This document shows positions 1 to 5,248 of a DNA stretch of 5,975 bases, one piece after another. How positions within the stretch are numbered: position 1 is the first letter of the stretch; the number at the start of each line of letters is the position of its first letter. A model generated the notes under the pieces. The model ran no database searches and had not been told where the DNA came from. It saw only the letters and a list, made by a program, of their open reading frames with translations. This stretch comes from Comamonadaceae bacterium. Its GTDB lineage: Bacteria; Pseudomonadota; Gammaproteobacteria; Burkholderiales; Burkholderiaceae. Location: contig CANGSD010000090.1 of the NCBI GenBank assembly GCA_947455875.1, forward strand, positions 1-5,975, given 5' to 3'. The position numbers were made by a program, and so were the translations under genes.

Positions 1-1328
1 GCATCGAGTGGCTGCGGTCGCTGGGTGTGCCCTTCTCGCTGGAGAACGGACAGCTTCACCTCACGCGCGAAGGCGGGCATAGCGCGCGACGCATCGTGCA
101 CGTGACGGATGCCACTGGCGCCTCCGTGCAGCAAACGCTGATCGAGCATGTGCGTCGCACCCCCAACATCACGCTGTTCGAGCACCACATGCTGGTGGAC
201 CTGATCGTCGCCGGCAAGATCGGCCTGTCGCCGCAGCGTTGCCTGGGCCTGTACGCGCTGGATGAAACGCGCGACGAGGTGGTGGCCTTTCGCGCGCCGC
301 ACACCATCTTGGCCACCGGCGGTGCGGGCAAGGTCTACCTCTACACCACCAACCCCGACACCGCCACGGGCGACGGCATCGCCGCCGCCTGGCGCGCGGG
401 CTGCAGCGTGGTCAACATGGAATTCATCCAGTTCCACCCGACCTGCCTGTACCACCCGCACGTCAAGAATTTCCTCATCACCGAAGCCGTGCGTGGCGAG
501 GGCGGACGCCTCTTGCTGCCCGATGGCACCCGCTTCATGCCGGCGCACGATCCGCGCGCCGAACTCGCGCCGCGCGATGTGGTGGCCCGGGCCATCGACT
601 TCGAGATGAAAAAGCACGGCCTGGACTGCGTGCACCTGGACATCTCGCACCAGAGCCCCGAATTCATCCGCGAACATTTCCCCAACGTTCAGGCGCGCTG
701 CCTGGAGCTGGGCATCGACATCACGCGCGAGCCGATTCCCGTGGTGCCCGCCGCCCACTACACCTGCGGCGGCGTGCAAACCGACCTGTCCGGCCGCACC
801 GAGCTCGATGGGCTGCATGCGATTGGCGAGACCACCTACACCGGCTTGCACGGCGCCAACCGACTGGCCAGCAACTCGCTGGTCGAATGCATGGTGTTCG
901 CGCGCTCGGCCACTGCGGACATCCTGGCCCACTCCCTGCCCCCGGCGCCGCCGGTGCCGGCCTGGGACGACAGCCGGGTGACCGATGCCGACGAAGCGGT
1001 GGTCATCTCCCACAACTGGGACGAACTGCGCCGCTTCATGTGGGACTACGTGGGCATCGTGCGCACCAACAAGCGCCTGGAGCGCGCGGCGCGGCGCATC
1101 GCCTTGCTGCAACACGAGATCCAGGAGTTCTACAGCGCCTTCCACGTCACGCGTGACTTGCTCGAGTTACGCAATCTGGTGCAAGTGGCCGATCTGATCG
1201 TGATGTCGGCCATGATGCGTCACGAGAGCCGCGGCCTGCATTACAGCCGCGACTACCCGAAGATGTTGGACAAGGCTGTGCCCACCATCTTGCGCACGGG
1301 GCAAGCAGGGGTTCGGGCAGCCGCCTGA
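1..1328 (+). CDS. nadB: L-aspartate oxidase (NadB), 5'-truncated by window edge
   Basis: This FAD flavoenzyme oxidises L-aspartate to iminoaspartate, the first step of de novo NAD synthesis, and hands its product to quinolinate synthase. The first complete codon is at 3, and 441 residues plus stop are present. The N-terminal Rossmann segment that binds FAD lies outside the window. Visible family blocks are [19 protein letters not shown] (about 312-368), [47 protein letters not shown] and [12 protein letters not shown]. The residues matching E. coli His244, Arg290, His351 and Arg386 are at nt 435, 573, 756 and 861, with exactly the E. coli spacings (46, 61 and 35). The C-terminus also matches the E. 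coli length of 540, so about 99 residues are missing. The 'HGANR' and 'SNSLVE' blocks favour NadB over the related succinate dehydrogenase flavoprotein. The gene converges on nadA, 18 bp away. Identification is firm. Confidence 0.97.
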   Translation, partial: IEWLRSLGVPFSLENGQLHLTREGGHSARRIVHVTDATGASVQQTLIEHVRRTPNITLFEHHMLVDLIVAGKIGLSPQRCLGLYALDETRDEVVAFRAPHTILATGGAGKVYLYTTNPDTATGDGIAAAWRAGCSVVNMEFIQFHPTCLYHPHVKNFLITEAVRGEGGRLLLPDGTRFMPAHDPRAELAPRDVVARAIDFEMKKHGLDCVHLDISHQSPEFIREHFPNVQARCLELGIDITREPIPVVPAAHYTCGGVQTDLSGRTELDGLHAIGETTYTGLHGANRLASNSLVECMVFARSATADILAHSLPPAPPVPAWDDSRVTDADEAVVISHNWDELRRFMWDYVGIVRTNKRLERAARRIALLQHEIQEFYSAFHVTRDLLELRNLVQVADLIVMSAMMRHESRGLHYSRDYPKMLDKAVPTILRTGQAGVRAAA

Positions 1329-1352
1329 AACCTGGCGCGCGACGTTTCAGGC
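1323..1352. terminator. Inverted repeat spanning the nadB and nadA stops; candidate bidirectional terminator
   Basis: GCCTGAAAC (1323-1331) and GTTTCAGGC (1344-1352) form a perfect 9-bp stem around a 12-nt loop. It lies exactly between two convergent genes and reads as a hairpin on either strand. The TGA stop of nadB (1326-1328) is in the left arm and the nadA stop (1347-1349, TGA on the minus strand) is in the right arm. Neither strand has a clear U-tract after the stem, so it is a weak intrinsic terminator at best and may instead act in 3'-end protection or Rho-dependent ending. The structure is directly visible; the function is inferred. Confidence 0.6.
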
Positions 1353-2462
1353 TGCGCCGATATTCGGCACCAGCGACCCCGGCGCGCGTCCATCCTTGAG
1401 CCCCTGGGTGAAGGCCAGCATGCGGTCAATCGGCAGCCGCGCGCGCTCGCCCAATGCGGGGTCGACAAACACCTCGTTCTCACCGGTCTCCAGCACCCGT
1501 GCCACATCCGCCAGGCTGTTCATCGCCATCCAGGGGCAGTGCGCGCAGCTTTTGCATGTAGCGCTGTTGCCCGCCGTGGGCGCCTCAATGAACACCTTGT
1601 CGGGATTGAGCGTGCGCAGCTTGTGCATCATCCCGTTGTCGGTGGCGACGATGAATTCGCGCGCGTCCATCTCGCGGGCCGCCTTGAGGATGCCCGAGGT
1701 CGAGCCCACCGCGTCAGCCAGAGCCACCACATCGGCGGGTGACTCCGGATGCACCAGCACCTTGGCCTGCGGATGCTCTCGCTTGAGGGCCTCCAGCTCG
1801 AAGGCCTTGAATTCGTCGTGCACGATGCACGAGCCGTTCCACATCACCATGTCGGCGCCGGTCTCGCGCTGGATGTAGCTGCCCAGATGGCGGTCCGGCG
1901 CCCACAGCAGTTTGTGCCCCTGGTCCTTGAGCGCGCGCACGATGTCCAGCGCGCAACTGGAGGTGACCAGCCAGTCGGCGCGCGCTTTCACTGCGGCACT
2001 GGTGTTGGCATAGACCACCACCGTGCGATCCGGATGCTGGTCGCAAAACGCGCTGAAATCACTCACCGGGCAACCCAGATCCAGCGAGCAGGTCGCATCC
2101 AGGTCCGGCATCAGCACGCGCTTGTGAGGCGAAAGAATCTTGGAGGTCTCGCCCATGAAGCGAACGCCTGACACCACCAGGGTCTGCGCCGGATGGTCGC
2201 GGCCAAAGCGCGCCATCTCCAGCGAATCACTGACCAGGCCGCCGGTCTCCTCGGCCAAATCTTGCAGGTCCGGGTGCACGTAGTAGTGAGACACCATGAC
2301 CGCATTGCGCGCCTTGAGCAGGGCCCGGATACGGTCTTTGAGCGCGCTGCGCTCGGCCGGCGACGGCTCGGGCGGCACACGGGCCCAGGCACGGCGGGTG
2401 TCACAGCTGGCACCCGAGGGCTGCTCGTACTCGACATCGACAACAGGGATCACCGCAGGCAT
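1347..2462 (-). CDS. nadA: Quinolinate synthase (NadA), [4Fe-4S] enzyme
   Basis: This cytoplasmic iron-sulfur enzyme condenses iminoaspartate (from NadB) with dihydroxyacetone phosphate to give quinolinate for NAD synthesis. The product has 371 residues with the chosen start, a little longer than E. coli NadA (347). The three cluster cysteines are visible: Cys125 ([10 protein letters not shown]), Cys212 ([11 protein letters not shown]) and Cys309, the last Cys of [13 protein letters not shown]. They correspond to E. coli Cys113, Cys200 and Cys297. Other family blocks are [54 protein letters not shown] and VHPESP. The frame stays open upstream to an ATG at 2564, but the ATG at 2462 has a good ribosome binding site (AAGGAAG at 2467-2473) and gives a normal-length protein; the extra 34 residues are Arg-rich and match nothing I recognise. 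The cluster implies oxygen sensitivity, and the divergent neighbour encodes a thioredoxin-like protein. Identification is firm; the start is likely. Confidence 0.97.
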   Translation of the reverse strand: MPAVIPVVDVEYEQPSGASCDTRRAWARVPPEPSPAERSALKDRIRALLKARNAVMVSHYYVHPDLQDLAEETGGLVSDSLEMARFGRDHPAQTLVVSGVRFMGETSKILSPHKRVLMPDLDATCSLDLGCPVSDFSAFCDQHPDRTVVVYANTSAAVKARADWLVTSSCALDIVRALKDQGHKLLWAPDRHLGSYIQRETGADMVMWNGSCIVHDEFKAFELEALKREHPQAKVLVHPESPADVVALADAVGSTSGILKAAREMDAREFIVATDNGMMHKLRTLNPDKVFIEAPTAGNSATCKSCAHCPWMAMNSLADVARVLETGENEVFVDPALGERARLPIDRMLAFTQGLKDGRAPGSLVPNIGAA

Positions 2463-2466
2463 CAGA

Positions 2467-2473
2467 CTTCCTT
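2467..2473 (-). promoter_or_regulatory. Ribosome binding site that sets the nadA start
   Basis: On the minus strand AAGGAAG lies 4 nt before the ATG at 2462, a strong Shine-Dalgarno match in a GC-rich region. It supports the 371-residue reading of nadA over the longer one from 2564. Confidence 0.7.
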
Positions 2474-2483
2474 GGCACGCCAA
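2472..2483. promoter_or_regulatory. Hyphenated palindrome TTGGC-AC-GCCAA upstream of nadA
   Basis: Two perfect 5-bp half-sites are separated by 2 bp. The palindrome touches the nadA Shine-Dalgarno sequence and starts 10 nt before the nadA start codon. A 2-nt loop is too short for a stable RNA hairpin, so a protein-binding site is the more natural reading. No regulator can be named from sequence alone, and a 10-bp symmetry can arise by chance. Confidence 0.3.
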
Positions 2484-2562
2484 ACCGCGTATTTTCGCAG
2501 GTGCTCCCTGTGGCCGCTGCAGGCGCCGCCAGCAACCTAGCGCCCGCGTCAAAATAACGCCC

Positions 2563-2880
2563 ATGACCCTGCCCTACACCCCGCAAACGCTCACCCACGA
2601 CGAGGCGCAGGCCCTGCCCGGCGCCACCGTACTCGAGTTCGGCACGAACTGGTGCAGTTGGTGCCAGGGCGCGCAGCCCGCCATTACGCAGGCGCTACAG
2701 GGCCACCCCGGACTGACGCACCTGAAGATCGAAGATGGCAAGGGCCGTCCGCTGGGGCGCGCCTATGGGGTCAAGCTGTGGCCGACGCTGATCTTTCTCA
2801 AGGACGGGCGTGAAGTGGCCCGTGTGGTGCGCCCCGATGCCGGCACGGCGCTGCATGACGCCCTGGCCCACCTGGCCTGA
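2563..2880 (+). CDS. Small thioredoxin-fold protein with CSWC active site
   Basis: The product has 105 residues, the length of a classical thioredoxin, and no signal peptide or membrane segment, so it is probably a cytoplasmic dithiol-disulfide oxidoreductase. The active site is NWCSWCQ with Cys31 and Cys34, where classical thioredoxins have WCGPC. Glu25, six residues before Cys31, sits where E. coli thioredoxin has its buried Asp26. The cis-proline loop is [11 protein letters not shown] with Pro74, followed by the last beta strands and a C-terminal helix. The ATG at 2563 is chosen because it starts just before the fold. The frame stays open to 2296, but that extension lies antisense inside nadA. 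There is no clear Shine-Dalgarno before the ATG. The stop is 14 bp from the convergent gpsA stop. Substrates are unknown; adjacency to nadA is suggestive only. It is a divergent thioredoxin family member rather than the main TrxA. Confidence 0.88.
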   Translation: MTLPYTPQTLTHDEAQALPGATVLEFGTNWCSWCQGAQPAITQALQGHPGLTHLKIEDGKGRPLGRAYGVKLWPTLIFLKDGREVARVVRPDAGTALHDALAHLA

Positions 2881-2894
2881 GCCGACGCCTGCAC

Positions 2895-3890
2895 TCAGCG
2901 CTCGGCGCGCGCCTCGCGTCCCATGAGGTCGGCCAATGCGGCTTGCGGCGTGAGCGCGCCATCGAGCAAAGCCACCACCGCGCGCGCGATCGGCATGTCC
3001 ACCCCCAAGCTGGCCGCCCTTTGCACCACGGTACGCGCGCAGTACACGCCCTCGGCCACATGACCGAGCGACTGCACGGCCTGCGCCAGGGTGCGTCCCT
3101 GGGCCAGTTGCAGGCCCACCTGCCGGTTGCGACTGAGATCGCCCGTGGCGGTCAGCACCAGATCGCCCAGGCCGGACAGGCCCATGAAGGTCTCGGCGCG
3201 CGCGCCCAGGGCCAGGCCCAGTCGGGTGATCTCGGCCAGCCCGCGCGTGATCAAAGCAGCGCGCGCATTGAGCCCCAGACCGAGACCGTCGCACAGGCCG
3301 GTGGCGATGGCCAGCACGTTCTTGACCGCGCCACCCACCTCCACCCCCACCCAATCGTCATTCGCATACACCCGCAGGCTGGGGCTGTGAAAAGCAGCCA
3401 CCAGGGAATCACGCACGGCGGCCTGCGGACTAGCGGCGACCAGGGCGGTTGGCTGGCCACGCGCCACTTCCGAGGCGAAGCTGGGCCCGCTGAGGGCGCC
3501 CGCAGCCAGACCCGGGGCCACCTCGGCCTGGATCTCATGCCCCAGCAAGCCGCGCGGGGGCTCGCCGCCCGCCTCGAAGCCTTTGCACAGCCAGGTCACG
3601 GGCATCGCCACACCGGCCAGTTCGGCCAGCAGACCCCGCAGGCCCGCCATCGGTGTGGCAATCACCACCAGGTCATGCCCCTGCGCCAGCGATGCGACGG
3701 GCGCGCCCTCGCGCACGGTGATGCGCGGGGGCAAGGCGATGCCCGGGAGGTAACGGCGGTTTTCGCGGTCGGCGCACAGGGCACTGGCCTGCTGCGGGTC
3801 ACGCGCCCACAGGGTGAGGTCATGGCGCGCGGCGGCACTGACCGACAAGGCCGTGCCCCAGGCTCCCGCGCCGAGGACCAGGATCTTCAT
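2895..3890 (-). CDS. gpsA: NAD(P)-dependent glycerol-3-phosphate dehydrogenase (GpsA)
   Basis: GpsA reduces dihydroxyacetone phosphate to sn-glycerol 3-phosphate, the backbone for phospholipids, in the cytoplasm. The 331 residues match the usual length of about 330-340. The N-terminal Rossmann fold begins [14 protein letters not shown], with nucleotide-loop glycines 7, 9 and 12. WLCKGFE (about 100-106), [13 protein letters not shown] (133-145), [17 protein letters not shown] (186-202, catalytic Lys190), [14 protein letters not shown] (237-250), SRNRQVG (253-259) and HVAEGVYCA (277-285) are all typical and intact. The ATG at 3890 is right before the nucleotide-binding strand, so the start is secure although the upstream Shine-Dalgarno is poor. 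It lies downstream of secB on the same strand across a 104-bp gap with a GC-rich palindromic element, and probably shares the upstream transcript. It converges on the thioredoxin-like gene with a 14-bp gap and no obvious terminator. Confidence 0.97.
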   Translation of the reverse strand: MKILVLGAGAWGTALSVSAAARHDLTLWARDPQQASALCADRENRRYLPGIALPPRITVREGAPVASLAQGHDLVVIATPMAGLRGLLAELAGVAMPVTWLCKGFEAGGEPPRGLLGHEIQAEVAPGLAAGALSGPSFASEVARGQPTALVAASPQAAVRDSLVAAFHSPSLRVYANDDWVGVEVGGAVKNVLAIATGLCDGLGLGLNARAALITRGLAEITRLGLALGARAETFMGLSGLGDLVLTATGDLSRNRQVGLQLAQGRTLAQAVQSLGHVAEGVYCARTVVQRAASLGVDMPIARAVVALLDGALTPQAALADLMGREARAER

Positions 3891-3898
3891 GAGCGCCG

Positions 3899-3969
3899 CC
3901 GGGCCGCCCCAAGGCGCGAGGGCGCCCTCGGGGGGCAGGACGCTACACGGAGTGAGCGGACGTGGGGGC
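3899..3969. repeat. GC-rich palindromic intergenic element between secB and gpsA
   Basis: Between secB and gpsA lies a stretch of G and C runs with nested symmetry. CGAGGGCGCCCTCG (3917-3930) is a perfect 14-bp palindrome. GCCCC near the left end (3906-3910) can pair with GGGGC near the right end (3965-3969), or with the G run at 3931-3935. From memory, intergenic elements of this style (a cccc-aagg block, then a ctcggggggc block, then a gtgggggc block) recur in many copies in Comamonadaceae genomes; I cannot verify that here and only one copy is in the window. It would form a stable fold in the secB-gpsA transcript. It encodes no plausible protein. The symmetry is seen; membership of a dispersed family is recalled. 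Confidence 0.55.
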
Positions 3970-3994
3970 GCATCGCGCAGCCACCGGGGCCCGA

Positions 3995-4459
3995 TCAGGC
4001 CTGGGTGATGATGCTGCCCAGGGGCTTTTGCGCGTCCTGCGCCTGTTGCTGCTCGAACATCGCCTGGAAGTTGATCTCGGACAGATGCACCGGCGGGAAG
4101 CCCCCGCGGGAGATGATGTCAGCCACGCTGGCACGCAGATAGGGATAGACGATCTGCGGGCAGGCGATGCCCATGATGGCGCCCAGCTGGTCTTCGGGGA
4201 TGTTGCGGACCTCGAAGATGCCGCCCTGCTTGCACTCGACCAGGAACACCGTGCGATCGGCGATCTTGGTGGTGACCGTGGCAGTGACGCAGACCTCGTA
4301 CACGCCGTCTGCCACCTGACCGGCCTCAATACCCAGTTGGATATCGACCGTGGGCTGCTCCTGCTCCAACAGGATGGCGGGAGAGTTCGGTTGCTCGAGC
4401 GAGGCCTCTTTCAGGTAGACGCGCTGGATGTGGAAGACGGGGTCCTGGGTATCGGCCAT
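3995..4459 (-). CDS. secB: Protein-export chaperone SecB
   Basis: SecB is a cytoplasmic homotetrameric chaperone that keeps secretory preproteins unfolded and delivers them to SecA. The 154 residues match the family (E. coli 155). The core is clear: [19 protein letters not shown] (about 9-27), [20 protein letters not shown] in the middle, then [52 protein letters not shown] and an acidic/Gln-rich tail [10 protein letters not shown]. The SecA- and substrate-contacting blocks look intact. The ATG at 4459 is preceded by a modest AAGAAAG (4466-4472, 6 nt spacing). Only 31 bp separate it from the upstream grxC stop, so it is probably cotranscribed with the rhodanese gene and grxC. A GATAAT on the minus strand (4485-4490) could be a -10 for an internal promoter, but I find no matching -35. 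Identification is firm. Confidence 0.98.
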   Translation of the reverse strand: MADTQDPVFHIQRVYLKEASLEQPNSPAILLEQEQPTVDIQLGIEAGQVADGVYEVCVTATVTTKIADRTVFLVECKQGGIFEVRNIPEDQLGAIMGIACPQIVYPYLRASVADIISRGGFPPVHLSEINFQAMFEQQQAQDAQKPLGSIITQA

Positions 4460-4490
4460 GGCTTGCTTTCTTGGGAAGTTTTCGATTATC

Positions 4491-4751
4491 TCAGGCGCCT
4501 TGCAGCAGGGGCATCAGGCCGCCGCGGCCATCGAGGGCGACCAGGTCGTCGCAGCCGCCCACATGGGTCTCGCCGATGAAGATCTGGGGCACGGTGCGTC
4601 GGCCGGTGATTTGCATCATGTGATCACGCGCTTGCGCGTCGAGGTCGATGCGGATCTCCTCGATCTGCTCGACGCCGCGCGCCTTGAGCAGCTGCTTGGC
4701 GCGCTGGCAATAGGGGCAGACGGCGGTGGTGTACATCCGAATCGGGGGCAT
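4491..4751 (-). CDS. grxC: Dithiol glutaredoxin (GrxC type)
   Basis: This small cytoplasmic oxidoreductase uses glutathione to reduce disulfides and glutathionylated proteins. The 86 residues match class I glutaredoxins such as E. coli Grx3 (about 83). The dithiol active site CPYC is Cys12 and Cys15 in [15 protein letters not shown]. The glutathione site is visible as TVPQIFIG (cis-Pro55) and [11 protein letters not shown] (65-75). The frame is open upstream to 4892, but the ATG at 4751 gives the standard start [15 protein letters not shown] and has AAGGA 7 nt upstream. It follows the rhodanese gene by 10 bp and precedes secB by 31 bp. The grxC-secB-gpsA order is common in proteobacteria, so the grouping is conserved rather than new. 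Translation is probably linked to the upstream gene because the stop and the ribosome binding site overlap. Confidence 0.96.
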   Translation of the reverse strand: MPPIRMYTTAVCPYCQRAKQLLKARGVEQIEEIRIDLDAQARDHMMQITGRRTVPQIFIGETHVGGCDDLVALDGRGGLMPLLQGA

Positions 4752-4758
4752 GGCGGGG

Positions 4759-4765
4759 TCCTTCA
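4759..4765 (-). promoter_or_regulatory. Rhodanese stop merged with grxC ribosome binding site (TGAAGGA)
   Basis: On the minus strand the rhodanese stop TGA (4765-4763) runs directly into AAGGA (4763-4759), sharing its last A with it, and the grxC ATG follows after 7 nt. A ribosome ending the rhodanese protein sits on the grxC initiation site, an arrangement expected to couple translation of the two genes and fix their ratio. The overlap is seen directly; coupling is inferred. Confidence 0.65.
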
Positions 4766-5170
4766 GGCTTTTTCCAAGGGCAGATTCGCCTCTTTCCAGG
4801 CCCGCAGGCCACCGGCCAGGACCTGGGCGTTGTCGTACCCGAGCTTGCGGGCCATCCCCTGGGCGCGCTGGGCGCGACCCCCGCTGGCGCACACCAGCAG
4901 CAGCGGCACAGCCTTGTTGCGGGCCACCTCGGGCAGCCGCGACTCCAGCTGCGCCAGGGGCACATGACGCGCGCCCCCCACATGACCGGCCGCAAATTCA
5001 GCGTCGTCGCCCACATCGATCACCACCGCCTTGTCGCGGTTGATCAACTGCACGGCGGCAGTGGGATTGAGCCCCGGGCCGCCGGCACCGCGCAACACGG
5101 GCCAAAGAAGCATCGCCCCCGAGGTGATCGCTACCGAGAGAAGCATCCAGTTGTCGATGATGAAATTCAC
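4763..5170 (-). CDS. Membrane-anchored single-domain rhodanese-like protein
   Basis: The product has 135 residues: one N-terminal membrane segment (about residues 3-25, FIIDNWMLLSVAITSGAML and following) and a single rhodanese domain (about 38-132). The domain shows VVIDVGDDAEFAAGHVGGARHVPL, the active-site loop CASGGRA with Cys94, and GYDNAQVLAGGLRAWKEANLP. The CxxGxRA loop fits a sulfurtransferase that carries a persulfide on Cys94; the sulfur donor and acceptor are unknown. The usual Arg of the DVR block is Gly54 here. I choose GTG at 5170 as start: it has AAGGA 5 nt upstream (5176-5180) and gives an N-terminus VNFIIDNW like related proteins with Met. The frame is open to 5794, but that part is antisense to gpmA. 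It is the first gene of the grxC-secB-gpsA group and divergent from gpmA. If the N-terminus stays in the cytoplasm or crosses the membrane cannot be settled here. Confidence 0.9.
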   Translation of the reverse strand: MNFIIDNWMLLSVAITSGAMLLWPVLRGAGGPGLNPTAAVQLINRDKAVVIDVGDDAEFAAGHVGGARHVPLAQLESRLPEVARNKAVPLLLVCASGGRAQRAQGMARKLGYDNAQVLAGGLRAWKEANLPLEKA

Positions 5171-5201
5171 AAAAATCCTTGCAGGCAGGCAAACAGCCCT
5201 C

Positions 5202-5213
5202 GATTCTAGAATC
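5202..5213. promoter_or_regulatory. Perfect 12-bp palindrome GATTCTAGAATC
   Basis: The palindrome is perfect, ungapped and near the middle of the divergent region. It contains the rare CTAG tetranucleotide and supplies a -10-like TAGAAT to both strands. It could be an operator or a shared core promoter serving both genes; sequence alone does not distinguish these. Confidence 0.4.
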
Positions 5214-5229
5214 TTGGCTTTGCCCTTTA

Positions 5230-5240
5230 GCCTGACAGGC
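5230..5240. promoter_or_regulatory. Small hyphenated palindrome GCCTG-A-CAGGC in the gpmA leader
   Basis: Two perfect 5-bp arms flank a single A, 8 nt before the gpmA ATG, where a Shine-Dalgarno sequence should be. A one-nucleotide loop disfavours an RNA hairpin, so if functional it is more likely a DNA site. The AGG in the right arm (5237-5239) is the closest thing to a ribosome binding site. Chance occurrence is quite possible. Confidence 0.2.
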
Positions 5241-5248
5241 ACTTGCCC

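Larger units (their letters stand above)
2463..2562. promoter_or_regulatory. Divergent intergenic region nadA / thioredoxin-like gene
   Basis: These 100 bp must carry the start signals for both nadA (leftward) and the thioredoxin-like gene (rightward). I see no well-spaced sigma-70 promoter pair on either strand. A minus-strand TTGACG (revcomp of 2548-2553) resembles a -35 box but has no suitable -10 at 16-18 bp. The only symmetric site is TTGGCACGCCAA at 2472-2483. The region is less AT-rich than most promoters apart from short A/T runs near 2490-2495 and 2551-2556. Confidence 0.4.
5171..5248. promoter_or_regulatory. Divergent promoter region rhodanese gene / gpmA
   Basis: These 78 bp separate two divergent start codons and should hold both promoters. 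The sequence is more AT-rich than its surroundings near 5200-5230. The palindrome at 5202-5213 puts TAGAAT, a fair -10 box, on both strands (5207-5212 forward, 5208-5203 reverse). No -35 stands at the right distance from either; TTGCAG at 5179-5184 is 17 bp from the weaker GATTCT (5202-5207). The gpmA side has no strong Shine-Dalgarno. Confidence 0.45.

Noticed and set aside
2296..2562. N-terminal extension of the thioredoxin-like protein to 2296
   Set aside because: The extra 89 codons run antisense through nadA and do not resemble a thioredoxin, a signal peptide or a membrane anchor.
2463..2564. Longer nadA start at 2564, whose ATG overlaps the ATG of the thioredoxin-like gene within CATG
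   Set aside because: The added 34 residues are Arg-rich and unlike NadA, and the ATG at 2462 has a strong Shine-Dalgarno. The overlap of the two ATGs looks coincidental.
2881..2894. Possible terminator between the convergent thioredoxin-like gene and gpsA
   Set aside because: The 14-bp gap and its flanks show no inverted repeat comparable with the one between nadB and nadA, and no T-run.
2943..4142. A 399-codon open frame on the + strand, antisense to gpsA and part of secB
   Set aside because: Its translation is rich in His, Gln, Arg and Gly with no recognisable domain, and it lies wholly opposite two clearly functional genes. Long antisense frames are expected in DNA with high third-position GC.
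4485..4490. Minus-strand GATAAT as a -10 box for an internal secB promoter
   Set aside because: No acceptable -35 hexamer is found 16-18 bp upstream, and the 31-bp gap fits simple cotranscription. It is kept only as a remark in the secB entry.
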